64,000 bases of DNA from Siphonodentalium dalli (GCA_032622095.1 CP136067.1:120811030-120875029); one strand, 5' to 3'. Shown: positions 34,339 through 46,130, numbered from the stretch's first letter. The notes: generated by a model from the sequence alone, not told the origin. Made by a program: numbers and translations.

Positions 34339-34424
34339 GAATGCTCTCTGAGGGTACATTATGTAAAAACAATTCACCATTCGTGATGAAAATGTTGTAC
34401 ATAATGTACCCTCAGAGAGCATTC
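34339..34424. repeat. Inverted repeat, 26-bp arms
   Basis: GAATGCTCTCTGAGGGTACA and its continuation to 34364 are inverted at 34399-34424. The spacer is 34 bp. Possibly the core of a small MITE upstream of the FkbM gene. Confidence 0.7.
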
Positions 34425-35383
34425 TGGAATGCGGATCAAATCAAAAATAATAATGATGGCATAAACAAAATACACCCATAGTAGCCGAGAGTACAAATTT
34501 TTCACCACTTGGGTATTGTGGTTTTAACCATTCTGCAAAGGCTGGTAATTAAAACCACAATTCCACTCGTCGACCTCATCATAACTCTGTATAATTAATA
34601 TTTTGTGTTCTGGGAATAGTGTTCAAAGATATGTTATGAGCTTAAACGACATATATGTATCAAGAGGCATGCCATTCTCATTTACATATCTTTTTTCTTT
34701 TGTTTTTTGTTTTGTTTTGTTTTTATTGAATAGCAAAACATACACGGAATATCACATACATACATTAGCATACGATACTTCAAGGGCGAAAGGGGAAACT
34801 ATCTCACTGTCACATGCGCACTGTCTTACACTCTTCATTCGCACCTGGTGTCATCATATAATGTGACATGGATATGTTGTGTCAAATATGGGAGATTGGG
34901 CACGATACACGACACAGCGCTGCGAAACAGTCCAGGATTTGTCAAAACAGAAGATACAGCCTCGATGCCGGGAGCTATATTAATAGAGTTGTTACCCTTT
35001 GTTCTTTGTCGACAGATTATTTCGTTGTTTACGAACAATCGGCCAATGACTGGCCATGTTTCAACTTTCTATTCTACCAATATAATATTGAGATATATAT
35101 CTGAACGGGTTTTAAAGTGTTGTATCTTATCGGGTTTCGTTTTCAAGTGCTCGTTTATATATACATATCTTACCTGGTCGCGCTAATTTTAACATCGCAT
35201 TAAATCCAAATTTGAGTGACCTGAACGATAATATAAATACAGTCTAGGTAATGAGCACTAATTATTCAATTACGGACTTCCGGTATGAAACCCACGTGAA
35301 ATCGTCGAGGTTCTACGAGCTCCTTTAAAAAATGAAAAAGTATTCCTAAACTCGGACACTATTAACTACAAAATGAAATAACT
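34425..35383. other. Intergenic, no gene recognised
   Basis: Contains a T/TTTTG-rich stretch near 34690-34725. Overlapping short frames at 34835-35186 on both strands show no domain. Confidence 0.4.
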
Positions 35384-36220
35384 TTGGAGGAAACTATTTG
35401 TAGAATACAAAAAAAAACTATCAAAACAGGTTTTGATAGCGAAAAACGTACGTTTAAGTTGGATTGCACGAAAATAGGTGACAAGAGTTCGAAAACAAGC
35501 ATGAATACGAGATCGCAAAAGGGCGAAAAAGGAGGGAAAAAAGAAGTTGTGTATAGCTGCACCAGTTTTGAAGACATTAGTAAATGTTTTCAGCAGTTAC
35601 ACCAGTCTCTAGGTGGTCAAATCGAGACAGTGGGAATGCAAGTTGCAGCTTTGCGTACAAGAGTTGAGGATTTAGAAAAATCAACAACCGAAGCTGTCAC
35701 AGCAGTAAGCAAAATAGAGAAAACTACTGTCCAGGCGACAGAAAAATAGATTGGTGATCTCGAAGGCAGAATTGTGACACTTGAAGAGTTACCTTCGTCT
35801 TGACCTTTGGGGCGAAAGTGGAATCTTATAGTGAAAGGGGTGAAAGGTTCAAATAAGGAAAATACTGAAGAGACTGTGTATAAAACTTTCCAATCCTTTG
35901 AAACAAACCTTAATATTCCGAAGGACAGATTACGTGAGATGGGTTTAGCAGCCTGCCATAGGTAGCCAACAGGCAAACCTGGGACACCAGATATTATCAT
36001 ACGGTTCCTAAACTTAGATGATAGAGACTTTCTGCTGGACGGAGCGAAAATACTGAAACCAGGAACTGGATACGGTATAGCTGTGGATCTGCCAGCAAGT
36101 TTATCCAAACTTCATGGTAAACTTTTGAAGGACATAAATGACTTGTCGCCAGAAGAAAAGAAAAAGACGAAGCTGGTGTATTCGAAAAGGGAACCGTTTC
36201 TATCACAGCAACGGAAATAA
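35384..36220 (+). pseudogene. LINE ORF1-like RNA-binding protein with three premature stops
   Basis: One frame stays in register for about 279 codons, broken only by TAG (35747), TGA (about 35804) and TAG (about 35963). Layout: basic N-terminus with MNTRSQKGEKGG, a coiled coil (QIETVGMQVAALRTRVEDLE), an RRM-like part (KWNLIVKGVKGSNKENTEE ... DIIIRFLNLDDRDFLLDGAK) and a C-terminal part (KLLKDINDLSPEEKKKTKLV). This is the L1/Tx1-type ORF1p architecture (Transposase_22 group). The lack of frameshifts with three point nonsense changes suggests a fairly recent death. No ORF2 follows within reach. Confidence 0.75.
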
Positions 36221-36772
36221 AAAACAGTATTTCCAAGCTCAGCACTTATCTCAGGGACGTTTTTGTGTTTCTTTTGTGTTTTCAAATATGACTCAGTAAT
36301 GTTTAGAAATAATGTTTTTTTCTATTTATTCCAATATAAGCACTTGGTGTGAAAAGCGTTTCAAACGCATTCGGGTGATAGACAGCTACAGTGATTGAAT
36401 TTATTGTGTTTACAATTTCTGGTCGGTGTTTCCACTGTTTCCGGTTTAATTTATCATTCCAAGTTGAAGTTTGTGTTGAAGAACAACAAAGTGAAGGGAG
36501 TTATTGTGATATATATTGAATTTACATAATATTCACTAATATTATTACAGTTATAATTAAAATCTATCTTATGTTGAAATTGGACATATTTATGGGGGGA
36601 ATAAAGGGAAGAATATGGGAACTATATTTTTAAATTCTGCGGATGGTGAAGCAGTATTGCGTGAACAGGCACCGATCAGCTGATTGCTTCAAAAATGTAT
36701 TTTGAAGACGATTGTGAGATCATTTATCGTCGTAAATGGTGAATTTCTTTGGATACGCGTATAATAAAAAGA
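36221..36772. other. AT-rich gap between the two LINE remnants
   Basis: No frame or repeat recognised. Part may be 3'UTR of the first LINE remnant. Confidence 0.35.
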
Positions 36773-36888
36773 ATATCTAGTGTTTTTGAGTGGATACCGA
36801 AAAATATGTCATTCGTGAGCGAGACAAATGTTTTTGTCTCGCTCACGTCTGACATATTTTTCGGTATCCACTCAAAAACACTAGATAT
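36773..36888. mobile_element. 116-bp near-perfect palindrome
   Basis: Arms ATATCTAGTGTTTTTGAGTG ... GTGAGCGAGACAAA and the inverse, with a 4-base centre and one 3-base mismatch. It lies between the two LINE ORF1 remnants and is probably a small fold-back MITE. Confidence 0.85.
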
Positions 36889-37054
36889 CCTCTATATATC
36901 CGAGGATTTAATGCTCAAATTCCTGATGACATGTTAACAGGTTAACATTCTCCGAGCAAAACCCAACATCCGAAGTGAGTAAATGTGCCGAGACTGATGG
37001 TGTTGTTCTTGCTGATGATGATGAATTTGAAATAGCAGAAACCACGACGAAAGA

Positions 37055-38370
37055 ACATTGAATGACAAATCTGTACTCTTTGTTATGCCAAAGCGGAGGA
37101 AGGGTGTAAGTGTGAGTCAACGATTCCGGAAATCAAATTTATCCGCCAAATGTGATTATACATTACAACAACCAACATCAAAAGATCTGTTGATGAATTA
37201 CATATGTGATGCTCGAGGAAACCAAACTTGACCACAAGGATATGAACGATTATCTACAGAATAATCTAACAGCTACTATGCGCCTTATTGAAGAGGCAAT
37301 GGAAAAGAAAACGACCGCGTTAGTAGAGCGTATCGGTAAAGTTGAGACTGAATGCAAAGACTTGAAAAAACAAAAATGGTCGACTTTCCAATCAGGTCGC
37401 ACATTAAAAAAATTCATAGAAAAAATATGAATCGGCAACTAAAAAGGAAGAAGCCGCGACGGAACAAGTAAATGACACAGAAAAGACATGTACCATAACA
37501 AATGACAACAAACTCTCAGATGTAAATGATAAAGAATTTGCCGTGTCCGTGGTCCCGAGTGTTCTAGTCTCCAACAGATTTGAAGCATTTGTAGATCAGG
37601 ATGAATCGCTTGTTTCCATTCCAGGTGATTGTGAAGTGTATGAACAAACTCAAAGCGCTAACATTACAAACGAAATGGAACTTGAAGACCATGATGCGCG
37701 TGCGTCACCGGAACATACCCCGCCTGTTCATTTAATATTAGGAGACTCTGTTCTAAGGAAAATCGACCCAACAAAGATGTGCGTCGGTGATGAAAACGTT
37801 CAATGTTTTGTACAACCAGGACAAAGGATCGGTGGACTTATGAGGTGGCCAGATGACGACCACACTTCCAAGTTCAAATACGTGCATAAAGTATCTGTGC
37901 ACGTGGGAATAAATAGCTGCAGAAACAGCATTCAAACTACTAAAAAGGACTTGAGAGATCTAATTGCTAAACTTCGTAGTAAACCCCCAAGTGCTGGAAT
38001 AAGAATCGCTTCTATTCTGCCTACTTTGAATTCCAACCATATTAATATGCTCGTTGAATCTACAAATCAAATGTACAGAGATATCTGCTATGAGGAAGAC
38101 TGTATGTATGTTGATAACACACCAGGGATTGTCGACCAGTATTCGTCCGAAGTTATACAGGAACTCTATTGCGACAATTGACACCCGAATTTCAACGGTG
38201 TTAGAGTACTGGCAAAGCATATTAAATATGCCAAGAATGCAGACTTCAGCTGGTCTAAACGTTCGTCAATGATGGAAAACCGCGCACCGAGAGGAACCAG
38301 ACAATTCGAAAGACCAGGACATACAGCTAGAAGGAGAGATTACCGCGGGGACAGACAAACTCAGAATTGA
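37055..38370 (+). pseudogene. LINE ORF1 with Cys cluster, coiled coil and SGNH/GDSL hydrolase domain (damaged)
   Basis: The order of parts follows CR1/L2-type ORF1 proteins. First comes a Cys-rich start (ICTLCYAKAEEGCKCE, about 37060-37110). A coiled coil follows at 37206-37430 (MRLIEEAMEKKTTALVERIG). After a frameshift in an A-run near 37405 comes a frame from about 37430 through 38370. SGNH blocks: GDS in HLILGDSVLRK (nucleophile Ser), GQRIGGL, HVGINS (Gly and Asn of block III), and HPNFNGVRVLA with the catalytic His just after an in-frame TGA at 38179. The basic tail (RGTRQFERPGHTARRR) fits nucleic-acid binding. In these elements the hydrolase is thought to act in RNP formation or lipid deacetylation. 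All catalytic residues persist, but at least two frameshifts and one stop break the gene. Confidence 0.8.
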
Positions 38371-38685
38371 CACGGACAGTACATGACACAGTCGTCAAAT
38401 GATCAACGTTCAGAATACCGATTGGAGACCATGACTGCATGGATGAACATATGCAGAAATTCAGCAGATGAAACAGAAATAAATTCTTTACGGAGTGGTT
38501 TTATTTGTTAAGCGAACAGCTTTTCAATTTTGGAGGGTGTTTAGGAAAAATTAGCAGACGACAGATAATACTATTGCAGAGGGAGTTTTATCTATTGGAG
38601 GGAATTGTATAACTACTAGTCAATGAGCATTTAGTGTCGAAAGGGTTCAAGTTTATGTATCTAATTTAATTTATATTTTATGCCT

Positions 38686-39085
38686 TTAACCCTTTACCCA
38701 ACAGAACGGCCCTGTGCCAATGCATTCTCTTATATATGCGAGTCGACCATAGGTCGCCTCGCATATATAAGAGAATGCATTGGCTTAACACATTAAAAAT
38801 TATAAAATTGTTAAAGAATGTAAGAAAAAATGGTAAAAAGTGTTAAAAAAAAGATTTTTTTAGGCCAATGCATTCTCTTATATATGCGAGGCGACCTATG
38901 GTCGACTCGCATATATAAGAGAATGCATTGGCACAGGGCACAACTGTAACTATCACAATGTGGTCAAGGAGCCGGTTCCAATGATATCCATATGTGTATG
39001 GTTCTATTGAGACAGACCGAAGATATTTTAGGCTGTTGAAGCTTTATTTGGCCGGTTTTGGCCGTTTTGTTGGGTAAAGGGTTAA
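38686..39085. mobile_element. TTAA-flanked MITE, family B, carrying nested MITE P
   Basis: TTAA at 38686-38689 and 39082-39085. Ends CCCTTTACCCAACAGAACGGCC and the inverse with one mismatch. The nested element occupies 38710-38938, near the left end, leaving about 144 bp of the host MITE on the right. Confidence 0.85.
38710..38938. mobile_element. Palindrome-ended MITE P (copy 2), complete, 229 bp
   Basis: Two 75-bp palindromic end units in inverted orientation, separated by an A/T-rich core with TTAAAAATT and TGTTAAAAAAAAG runs. Almost every base of the end units matches copy 1. No clear TA pair flanks it, unlike copy 1. Confidence 0.9.
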
Positions 39086-39298
39086 TTTGTCCACAACCCA
39101 GTACAATTTGCGTGGTCACTAGATGCTGAACTCAATTAATATATATATATATACCTTTAAACAATCAGCAAAAATCATACTATATTTCTGTCAATTTAGT
39201 CAAATTGGTTTCTATCTACCCACTGAATAGTAATTACCAAGTCACACTACAGTGATAAAATCGTTGTTTCATTTTTAGCACAATACAAGTATATTCGC

Positions 39299-39838
39299 TT
39301 AAAGATGGTCTATCTCTTTGTAAACATTTGTTATATAGTTACCGGGGTATAAAATATTAGATATGAATCGATGACCCCTGTTCGGAAATGCTTCTATCGA
39401 TTAATATTGAATATTTTCCGAATATTGTCTGGTCTAAACACGTGCGGTTGTTTAGCTAACGAACAATAGTGGTTATTTTGAACAGAGACCAGAAATTTTA
39501 ATGTGTAATTTTGTCACAAATAAACGTTAATTAGACCCATTGTCGCTATAACTATGTAATAAAACAATACAAACAATAATCTGGGACATTCGGAGCATAG
39601 CTATGGGAACACCCTAATGATCTCTATCGCCAATTATGGTATCACCTGAATGGTCTGTTCTAAAAATAGAACAATAAAGTATCCCACTTAATCATCTCAT
39701 TTTATAATAAAATAATCGAAACAAAATCAATATTAATTGATAGAAGCGTTCCAGACAAGGGTCTTCAATTCAAATGTATTATTTTATACACACGAAACTA
39801 TTTCAAAATTGTTATATGAAGAGATAATCCATCTTTAA
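39299..39838. mobile_element. TTAA-flanked MITE, family E (copy 1)
   Basis: TTAA at 39299-39302 and 39835-39838, ends AGATGG(T)TCTATCTC and inverse. Inner arms (ATCGATTAATATTGA; GGGGTATAAAATATTAGAT) are inverted across the centre. No coding capacity. Confidence 0.8.
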
Positions 39839-40431
39839 AGCAACTTGGCGGTTTGCGCTCCAAAATTACACCTAATAATACTCGCATTTGAATTTGTCCC
39901 TTATCGAACTATCTCGATAAATACCTGAATACCTTTCTACGAGCATTATGTCCCAGATATACGCATTGAAGTCATAAAAAAACGATCTTGGTATCCCAAA
40001 CACAAACAGCAATGTGCACGGCATGAACCAGAAAACAGCGTCCCGTGATGGTCTATCCCTGATATGGTAGATATACAGAGCGTTTATTTCACTTACGTGC
40101 GAAAAATTTAAACAACTGGAAAATGGTTGAGACCATAGCAAGTATTTTTCAGAGCATTTTAACTTTGAAGCCGATATAACAATATTTACATTTATCAACA
40201 TATCCTATACCTCTTTCCCAATTACGTAGACAAAATTTGTAAGGTCGAATGGTGCATGTCCGTTTCACTTCAATGTGCAATTATGTAACACAGATAAGAC
40301 ACTAAATGTCGGCTTTTAATCTATAGTGTCAAGTTTTGTCTATTAGTATAAATATTCGGCCATTTTCAAACATTTCGTCACACAGAAAAACACTCTAGAA
40401 TATGAACGCTGTTTCAGTTTGTAAAAGCAGT
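39839..40431. other. No feature recognised
   Basis: Minus-strand frame 39872-40201 (109 codons) lacks any recognisable domain and sits between two MITEs. Not called as a gene. Confidence 0.35.
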
Positions 40432-40925
40432 TTAAAGACCCACTTAATTTTCGAACCCTCAAATATTTTTATATAAAATATATGCCATATTATATACCAT
40501 TTGAAAGAGGGAGCTCTAAAACATTGTATCATCAACTTATTCAGTGTAATAAACTGTGAACTTGTTTTTGTTGAGATATCGATTTGGGTTCTGTGATTAA
40601 ATTTCATTATTTTCAATGGAAGGGGAATAACTCAATATATATAGATATAGAGTTATTCCCCTTCCATTGAAAATAAACTACACTTTGAATTATGTTGAAT
40701 TTTGGGAGCCATAAAGGGGGAAAGGATTTTATTATTTCAGCTAGTTTGTATTACTCTATGGGCTCCTACTGAGCCACATACGTTCCAAATGATGATGAAT
40801 TATAGTATTTTAATAATATTTTATGGCATAGATTGTCATTAAAACCGTATATCAAGGCACTATAAAAAATAATGAGTGACATGAAATCGGAATATCATAT
40901 AGGCTACTTAATTGGTGTTGATCGG
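40432..40925. mobile_element. TTAA-flanked MITE, family C (copy 2)
   Basis: TTAA at 40432-40435, then AGACCCACTTAATTTTCGAA. The central hairpin is TTTTCAATGGAAGGGGAATA and its inverse around TATATATAGATATA. The right end resembles the 46924 copy up to TATATCAAGGCACTATAAAA, then decays. Confidence 0.7.
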
Positions 40926-41538
40926 TGTCCAATCTGAGATGCCTAACACACCGCTAACCGTATAATAGGTGTCGATTAATCGACAAAACAGGACCGTTTC
41001 CATAGTGACAAGGTGACAAGTTTTCTTGTGGTTTCTCATGAATGCCAGAGAAATGGTGAGATAAATGACACTCTTAGAAACGACGACAGTTTATCTAAAT
41101 AAATCAAGTAATTTATTCGCGTTTTTTTAAATAAGATTTTTTTATTTTCAAGAAAATATGAATACAAAAAATGTAAATATGACATAAAGTATCAAAGCAT
41201 GGCACAACCCGACCTGGAAAATCGGGACAACGCGACCCACAATACGACCGAGCGGGTAGTCCCTGTGGTCCCGGTTCCGGAGGGTTTTGCCGAAAAATTA
41301 GACGCGATCAAATTATTCAGACTCACAAAAAAATATATAAAAATAAAAACAGGGAATAAAAAATAAAATGTCGAGCTATATAAAATACATTAATTAAACG
41401 ACGACTTGAAATCAGACCTATGCATGTACATGTACCAAATAAACGAGATTTGCCCCCAGCATGGGTAAAACACATTGCCAATTTCAGCGAATTTACATGC
41501 AGGTAAAACAATTCGTATTATGCTAACCTTGGATATAA
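40926..41538. other. No feature recognised
   Basis: AT-rich with A-runs near 41325-41365. Short minus-strand frames here have no domain. CACAACCCGACCTGGAAAATC and nearby GC-rich text at 41205-41290 stands out in composition but has no identified meaning. Confidence 0.35.
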
Positions 41539-42217
41539 CCACAGTTGTTGGAAACTTGTCAAAAAACCCGAAAAGAGATGTCACCACCACTACTTATTAA
41601 TATAATTGACAAGTAGGGAAAGCTACTGAGCCCACCCATCTCCCATCAAACCATGTCACCGCTCGTTTCGTGTTCAATTGCAACAATAAAAACATTAATT
41701 TCAGAAAAGTACCACATCCTAGTAATAATACATATATTTCTTTTCATGTTTACCGTAATTGCAGTATAAAATTATCACTTTATAATTACTTTTATCGTAT
41801 ACAACATCCGAAAACAACTGTGCAACTGTGGGGTGCCGATTCCACGAGTCGCCATCCGAGAGTCAAGGGCAGATAATTTCAAATGCTATTATCTGCGCTT
41901 GACTCTCGGATGGCGACTCGTGGAATCAGCGAGCCGCTGTTGTTTGGGAAGTTGTATACGATAAAAGTAATTATAAAGTGATAATTTTCTACTGCACTTA
42001 CGGTAAACATGAAAAGAAATATATGTTTTATTACTAGGATGTGGTACTTTTCTGAAATTAATGTTTGTATTGATGCAATTGAACACGAAACGAGCGGTGA
42101 CATGGTTTGATGAGAGATGGGTGGGCTCAGTAGCTTTCCCTACTTGTCAATTATATTAATAAGAAGGGGTGGTAACATCTCTTTTCGGTTTTTTTGACAA
42201 GTTTCCAACAACTGTGG
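41539..42217. mobile_element. 679-bp fold-back element with about 330-bp arms
   Basis: Starts CCACAGTTGTTGGAAACTTG and ends with the inverse. The flanking direct repeat ATATAA lies at 41533-41538 and 42218-42223. The arms stay near-identical up to a short central loop (TTTCAAATGCT, about 41877-41888). Mirror-image frames at 41670-41876 and 41879-42103 encode nearly the same peptide, which is a consequence of the palindrome and not evidence for genes. Confidence 0.9.
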
Positions 42218-42578
42218 ATATAACAAATTCCAGAGACCATGGGATAACGACAAATTGAGCAGTAGTATCATTGTACTTACCACGTAGCACGAGGGTAATA
42301 ACTTAATAGACCACAGTCTATGCTTTGATTGAAAGTTAATTGAACAGTGGGTACGAATTTGCTAGTCCGATCCTGCAGTTGTAATCCGTGATTCGCATTA
42401 TTGGTAGCAAATTGTCAGTATGCAAGTTCACTCGCACCAACTTGTCTGTGCCCGACAAAAGGCATAAAATTGGTCGCATAGCAATATCGATTTCCCACGT
42501 GTGTTATTTCAAATGATCGTTGAATTTACTGTCAATGCACAACCATTCGCACAGCAATTATGCCAAGATATACATCTA

Positions 42579-42698
42579 GAATATCCCCATTGTGTCTGCA
42601 TGGTCTGGTGAATCAAAAGTGGCATTTGGCGAGTGGTTAAAACCACAAAATGTCGAATGGTGTAAATTCGATTCATCCATACACAAATGGGGATATTC
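42579..42698. repeat. Inverted repeat, 17-18-bp arms
   Basis: GAATATCCCCATTGTGT at 42579-42595 is inverted as ACACAAATGGGGATATTC at 42681-42698. About 85 bp separate them. Origin unknown. Confidence 0.6.
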
Positions 42699-43083
42699 TG
42701 TTTCTCGGTACACGAGCAAAACATGCTAGGAAATTGTTATAGATCCGTATAAACCAAGTAACACGATTCCGGTGGCATTCACAATAACCACCGGTGTGTA
42801 ACCCACACTTGGCAGCACATTATAGTCATTAGGGTGGTATCATCTGCGTAAGACAATATATATTCATGGTTGTAACCATTTGGCATATCGTTAGCGTAGA
42901 CGTTATGTCCATTAGTTTGGATCTATTTCTCTGAAGTTCAGTTTATTGTCGCCTGTTGTCTATAGAGCTTTGATTCGCGTGGATATACATGTACCACTTG
43001 GTGCCTTCGCGGCAAGGATATTTCTAAGCAACCCATATTTCAAGTTTGCTTCTTTACAATCTCACTGTGTACAGGCGATCTAG

Positions 43084-43605
43084 CCGAAAAATGGCGTCAA
43101 CCCTCAACTAATTGCAACACAAATGCCTTTTAGTTTACTGGATAGCTGAATATGTGTACTTCATTAGAATATAATTTTTTTAGGAAAATCCAATTGGGAC
43201 AAATTTGATAAATTTGTGTTTCCATGGCAACGATGGCTAATAATCGGGTATTTGAAATTTGACATTAAATAGTGCCTATCCTGAATAAATTAACAACTAC
43301 CTAAAAGTTTACCTTGGTTTATGGAAACACTTGTAATGACCAACATTTCCATATACCCATGGTGACCTTGAAATGTCAAGGTCATGTATAAAGGTCAAGG
43401 TCATTGTTAAAAATTAGGATTTTTATCGTTTAGCAGTCATATTTTCGACCGTCCTGGTTATGATTTATTACGAATAGCGATAACCAACACAATTTTATAA
43501 ACTCCCGAATGCAGGCTCCATGGGAAGGTTCATTTGAATGAATATCGATATCTGCTTTAGAAACTATAGCAGTTTGAAATATGTGGCGACAACATGTACA
43601 ACATG
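43084..43605. repeat. Interspersed repeat R3 (copy 1)
   Basis: GGAAAATCCAATTGGGACAA, TTTCCATGGCAACGATG, GGTCAAGGTCATTGTT and CATATTTTCGACCGTCC recur in the same order at 61345-61790 and partly at 61920-62170. Its end carries AACATGTACAACATGTACAAC. Confidence 0.75.
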
Positions 43606-43848
43606 TACAACAAGACATACAAGAAAACCATAATCAGAAATGGTAACTCTCTGTCAGACTTCGCTGTTGATGCTCCAACACTCGATCAATTCAAAATATA
43701 CATAGATTCATTCTTCTATTATATAAAATACGAGTTCGACGACAAGTAATATGTTAACGTGACTCACGGGTAAATATCGAATTACGATACATACATGTAT
43801 ATTTGTAAACAGGCATTGCAAATAATGTTATTGGGACGAAAAGTCACA

Positions 43849-44171
43849 AGACTTGTTCCGTATTATGATGATGATGATGATGATGATGTTGATGATGATG
43901 ATGATATGATTGATAGAACACACCACTATTATGATGATCGTGTCGTTATTTGTTTAAAATACGTATCAATTGACATATACGCACCCGTTCCCTCATTAAA
44001 ATCAACATATTTCGACCATTTTAGGCAACCTCCTCGAATTCGGGGAACTCCTCAAATAGGGACCTACTGCGAATTGTCACAACCGGTAAAACCCATTATC
44101 TATTTATAAAACGTCCAGCGACACACAGCTATCTAAAATTTGTCGACCAGTATACACCCGATGGGCGTTAA
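43849..44171. repeat. Interspersed repeat R4 (copy 1) with ATG microsatellite
   Basis: Begins GACTTGTTCCGTATTATGATG with a GAT run (about 43866-43907), then CGTATCAATTGACAT, CACCCGTTCCCTC and AAAACGTCCAGCGACACAC, ending CCCGATGGGCGTTAA. An almost identical block lies at 60898-61221. The frame at 43795-44109 (Asp run) is repeat-derived. Confidence 0.8.
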
Positions 44172-44325
44172 CAAGCTGTCAAATATCGACACCTTTCATG
44201 TCATTCCAGGCGGACGCTGGGTCTGAACGAAATCGAGTTATGGCAAACCATGGGCGATAACTCTGTATATCAAGTACGTACATAACTTGTTATGTATGGA
44301 CGCAATCCGGGCGATGTTTTTCGCA

Positions 44326-44779
44326 TTAACCCTTTCAATGCCAGGTCCGATTTTTGTATCAACCCATATACCCTGTGCCAATGCATTATCTTATATATGC
44401 GAGTCGACCATAGGTCACCTCGCATATATAAGAGAATGCATTGGCCTCACAATTTTTTATCATTTGTTATTATTTTTTACAATTTTTTACAATTTTAATA
44501 ATTTTTTCTTATATTCTTTAACAGACTTATTTTGTAGGTTTAGTGCCAGGGAATCTTACGTTTTTCATGGGCATCAAAATTATTACTGTGAATACTTGGT
44601 GATAGTTTTGAGTTATAACATGCCCCTAAGGTTTTATCCAGTTTGTTTTTAAATTCGCTAAAGCATGCTTAAGCATACCCAAACAAAATTCAACCCAAAA
44701 AAATATATAAATAAAGGGCCGATTTTACAGACCGTAAATTAGGGCCGATGAGATCGGCCCCTGGCACTGAAAGGGTTAA
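44326..44779. mobile_element. TTAA-flanked MITE, family A (copy 2), with a truncated MITE P inside
   Basis: TTAA at 44326-44329 and 44776-44779, ends CCCTTTCAATGCCAGGTCCG and the inverse. MITE P enters at 44371 after CATATA and shows one palindromic end plus the T-rich core up to about 44522. Its second end is lost. Confidence 0.8.
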
Positions 44780-45147
44780 AGTGATATTAATCACCATTTA
44801 ACCCTTCCATTACTGGAGCTTCCTGAAAACTCTGTGTATTGTCTTATATCCCACAGTGAGCTATGCCATTTCCGCACAATAAATATGACTGACATTTTGA
44901 ATTATTGTGTGTGGGTTATTATATTTATTGTGTGGGTTATTATATTTATTGTGTAAATAAAACATCTACATCTACATATATACTAGACCATAATAGTGAA
45001 TTATGTTAGACGTTATTTAGTAGACTTTCTGACAGTATACAGCCTGACTATACATGTACACGCGCGATCTCCTATTGTTACAGAGAGAATCGAATTTGAC
45101 TACAATGACATACTTACATCCACTTAATAGTATTAGTCCACACAAAG

Positions 45148-45645
45148 TTAAAGATGTATTATCTCTTTAAATAACAAATTTTAAATAGTTGCGTGGGTAA
45201 AAAATTATAAATATGAACTGAAGACCACTGTCCGGAAAAGGCTTCTATCAATTAATATTGATTTTATTTCAAATATTTTATTGGGACCGTTTATTTGTCT
45301 ATTTTTAGAACAGAGCATTCGGGTGATACCATATAGCAATATAGAGCATTAGGCTGTTCCTATATGGCTACGCACCGAACGTCAAATGTCCCAGATTGAT
45401 TGGTTGTATTGTTTTATTCCATAGTTATAAGCGATATTGAGTATAATTAATTTTTATTGGTGACAAATTTACACCATAAAATTTCTGGTCTCTGTTAACA
45501 TTAACCACTATTGTTCGTTAGCTAAACAACCACACCTGTTTAGACCAGAAAATATTCGAAATAAAATGAACATTAATCGATAGAAGCATTTCCGGACAGG
45601 AGTCTTCGATTCAGATCTAATATTTTATACCCCGGTAACATGTTT
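45148..45645. mobile_element. TTAA-flanked MITE, family E (copy 2, right end lost)
   Basis: TTAA at 45148-45151, then AGATGTATTATCTCTTT. Inner blocks (TTCTATCAATTAATATTGA, ACCACTATTGTTCGTTAGC, CTAATATTTTATACCCCGG) match copy 1 in inverted order, as expected of a palindromic element. Confidence 0.7.
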
Positions 45646-45948
45646 TCGAATGTTTGATACGCAGAAAAGCTTTTCCCGGATATATTCAGATTATCGCAAC
45701 ACCGCGAAAAATACAAATTAAAAAAGTATAAGTTACTTTTTATTAACAGCATCAGTTTGCACTAACATCATCACATCAATTCAGCAGTACCCAACCACAC
45801 CATAGCACATTAGCAGGACCACTTGACCGGGGTGAATCCATTTAGTATAGAAAGTGATAAATGATGGCACTGTGAATTAACTTTATATAGTGGAAACTAC
45901 GTTAAGAATAACTATGTGTCTTTTGGTAAAAAAGAGTTGGACTTTATA

Positions 45949-46130
45949 TATAGGTAAGCATGGTATGCATACCTTAATATATAGGTAAGCATGGTATACA
46001 TACCTTAATATATAGGTAAGCATGGTATACATACCTTAATATATAGGTAAGCATGGTATACATACCTTAATATATAGGTAAGCATGCATGGTATACACAC
46101 ATTATAGGTAAACATGGTATACATACCTGG
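45949..46130. repeat. 31-bp tandem repeat, about 6 copies
   Basis: Unit TATAGGTAAGCATGGTATAC plus ATACCTTAATA. The first four copies are almost identical. Confidence 0.9.

Noticed and set aside
41670-42103. Mirror-image frames encoding nearly the same peptide
   Set aside because: They are the two arms of a palindromic transposon read on opposite strands.
43795-44109. Frame with a poly-Asp run
   Set aside because: The Asp run is an ATG/GAT microsatellite inside repeat R4, also present at 60.9 kb without the same frame.
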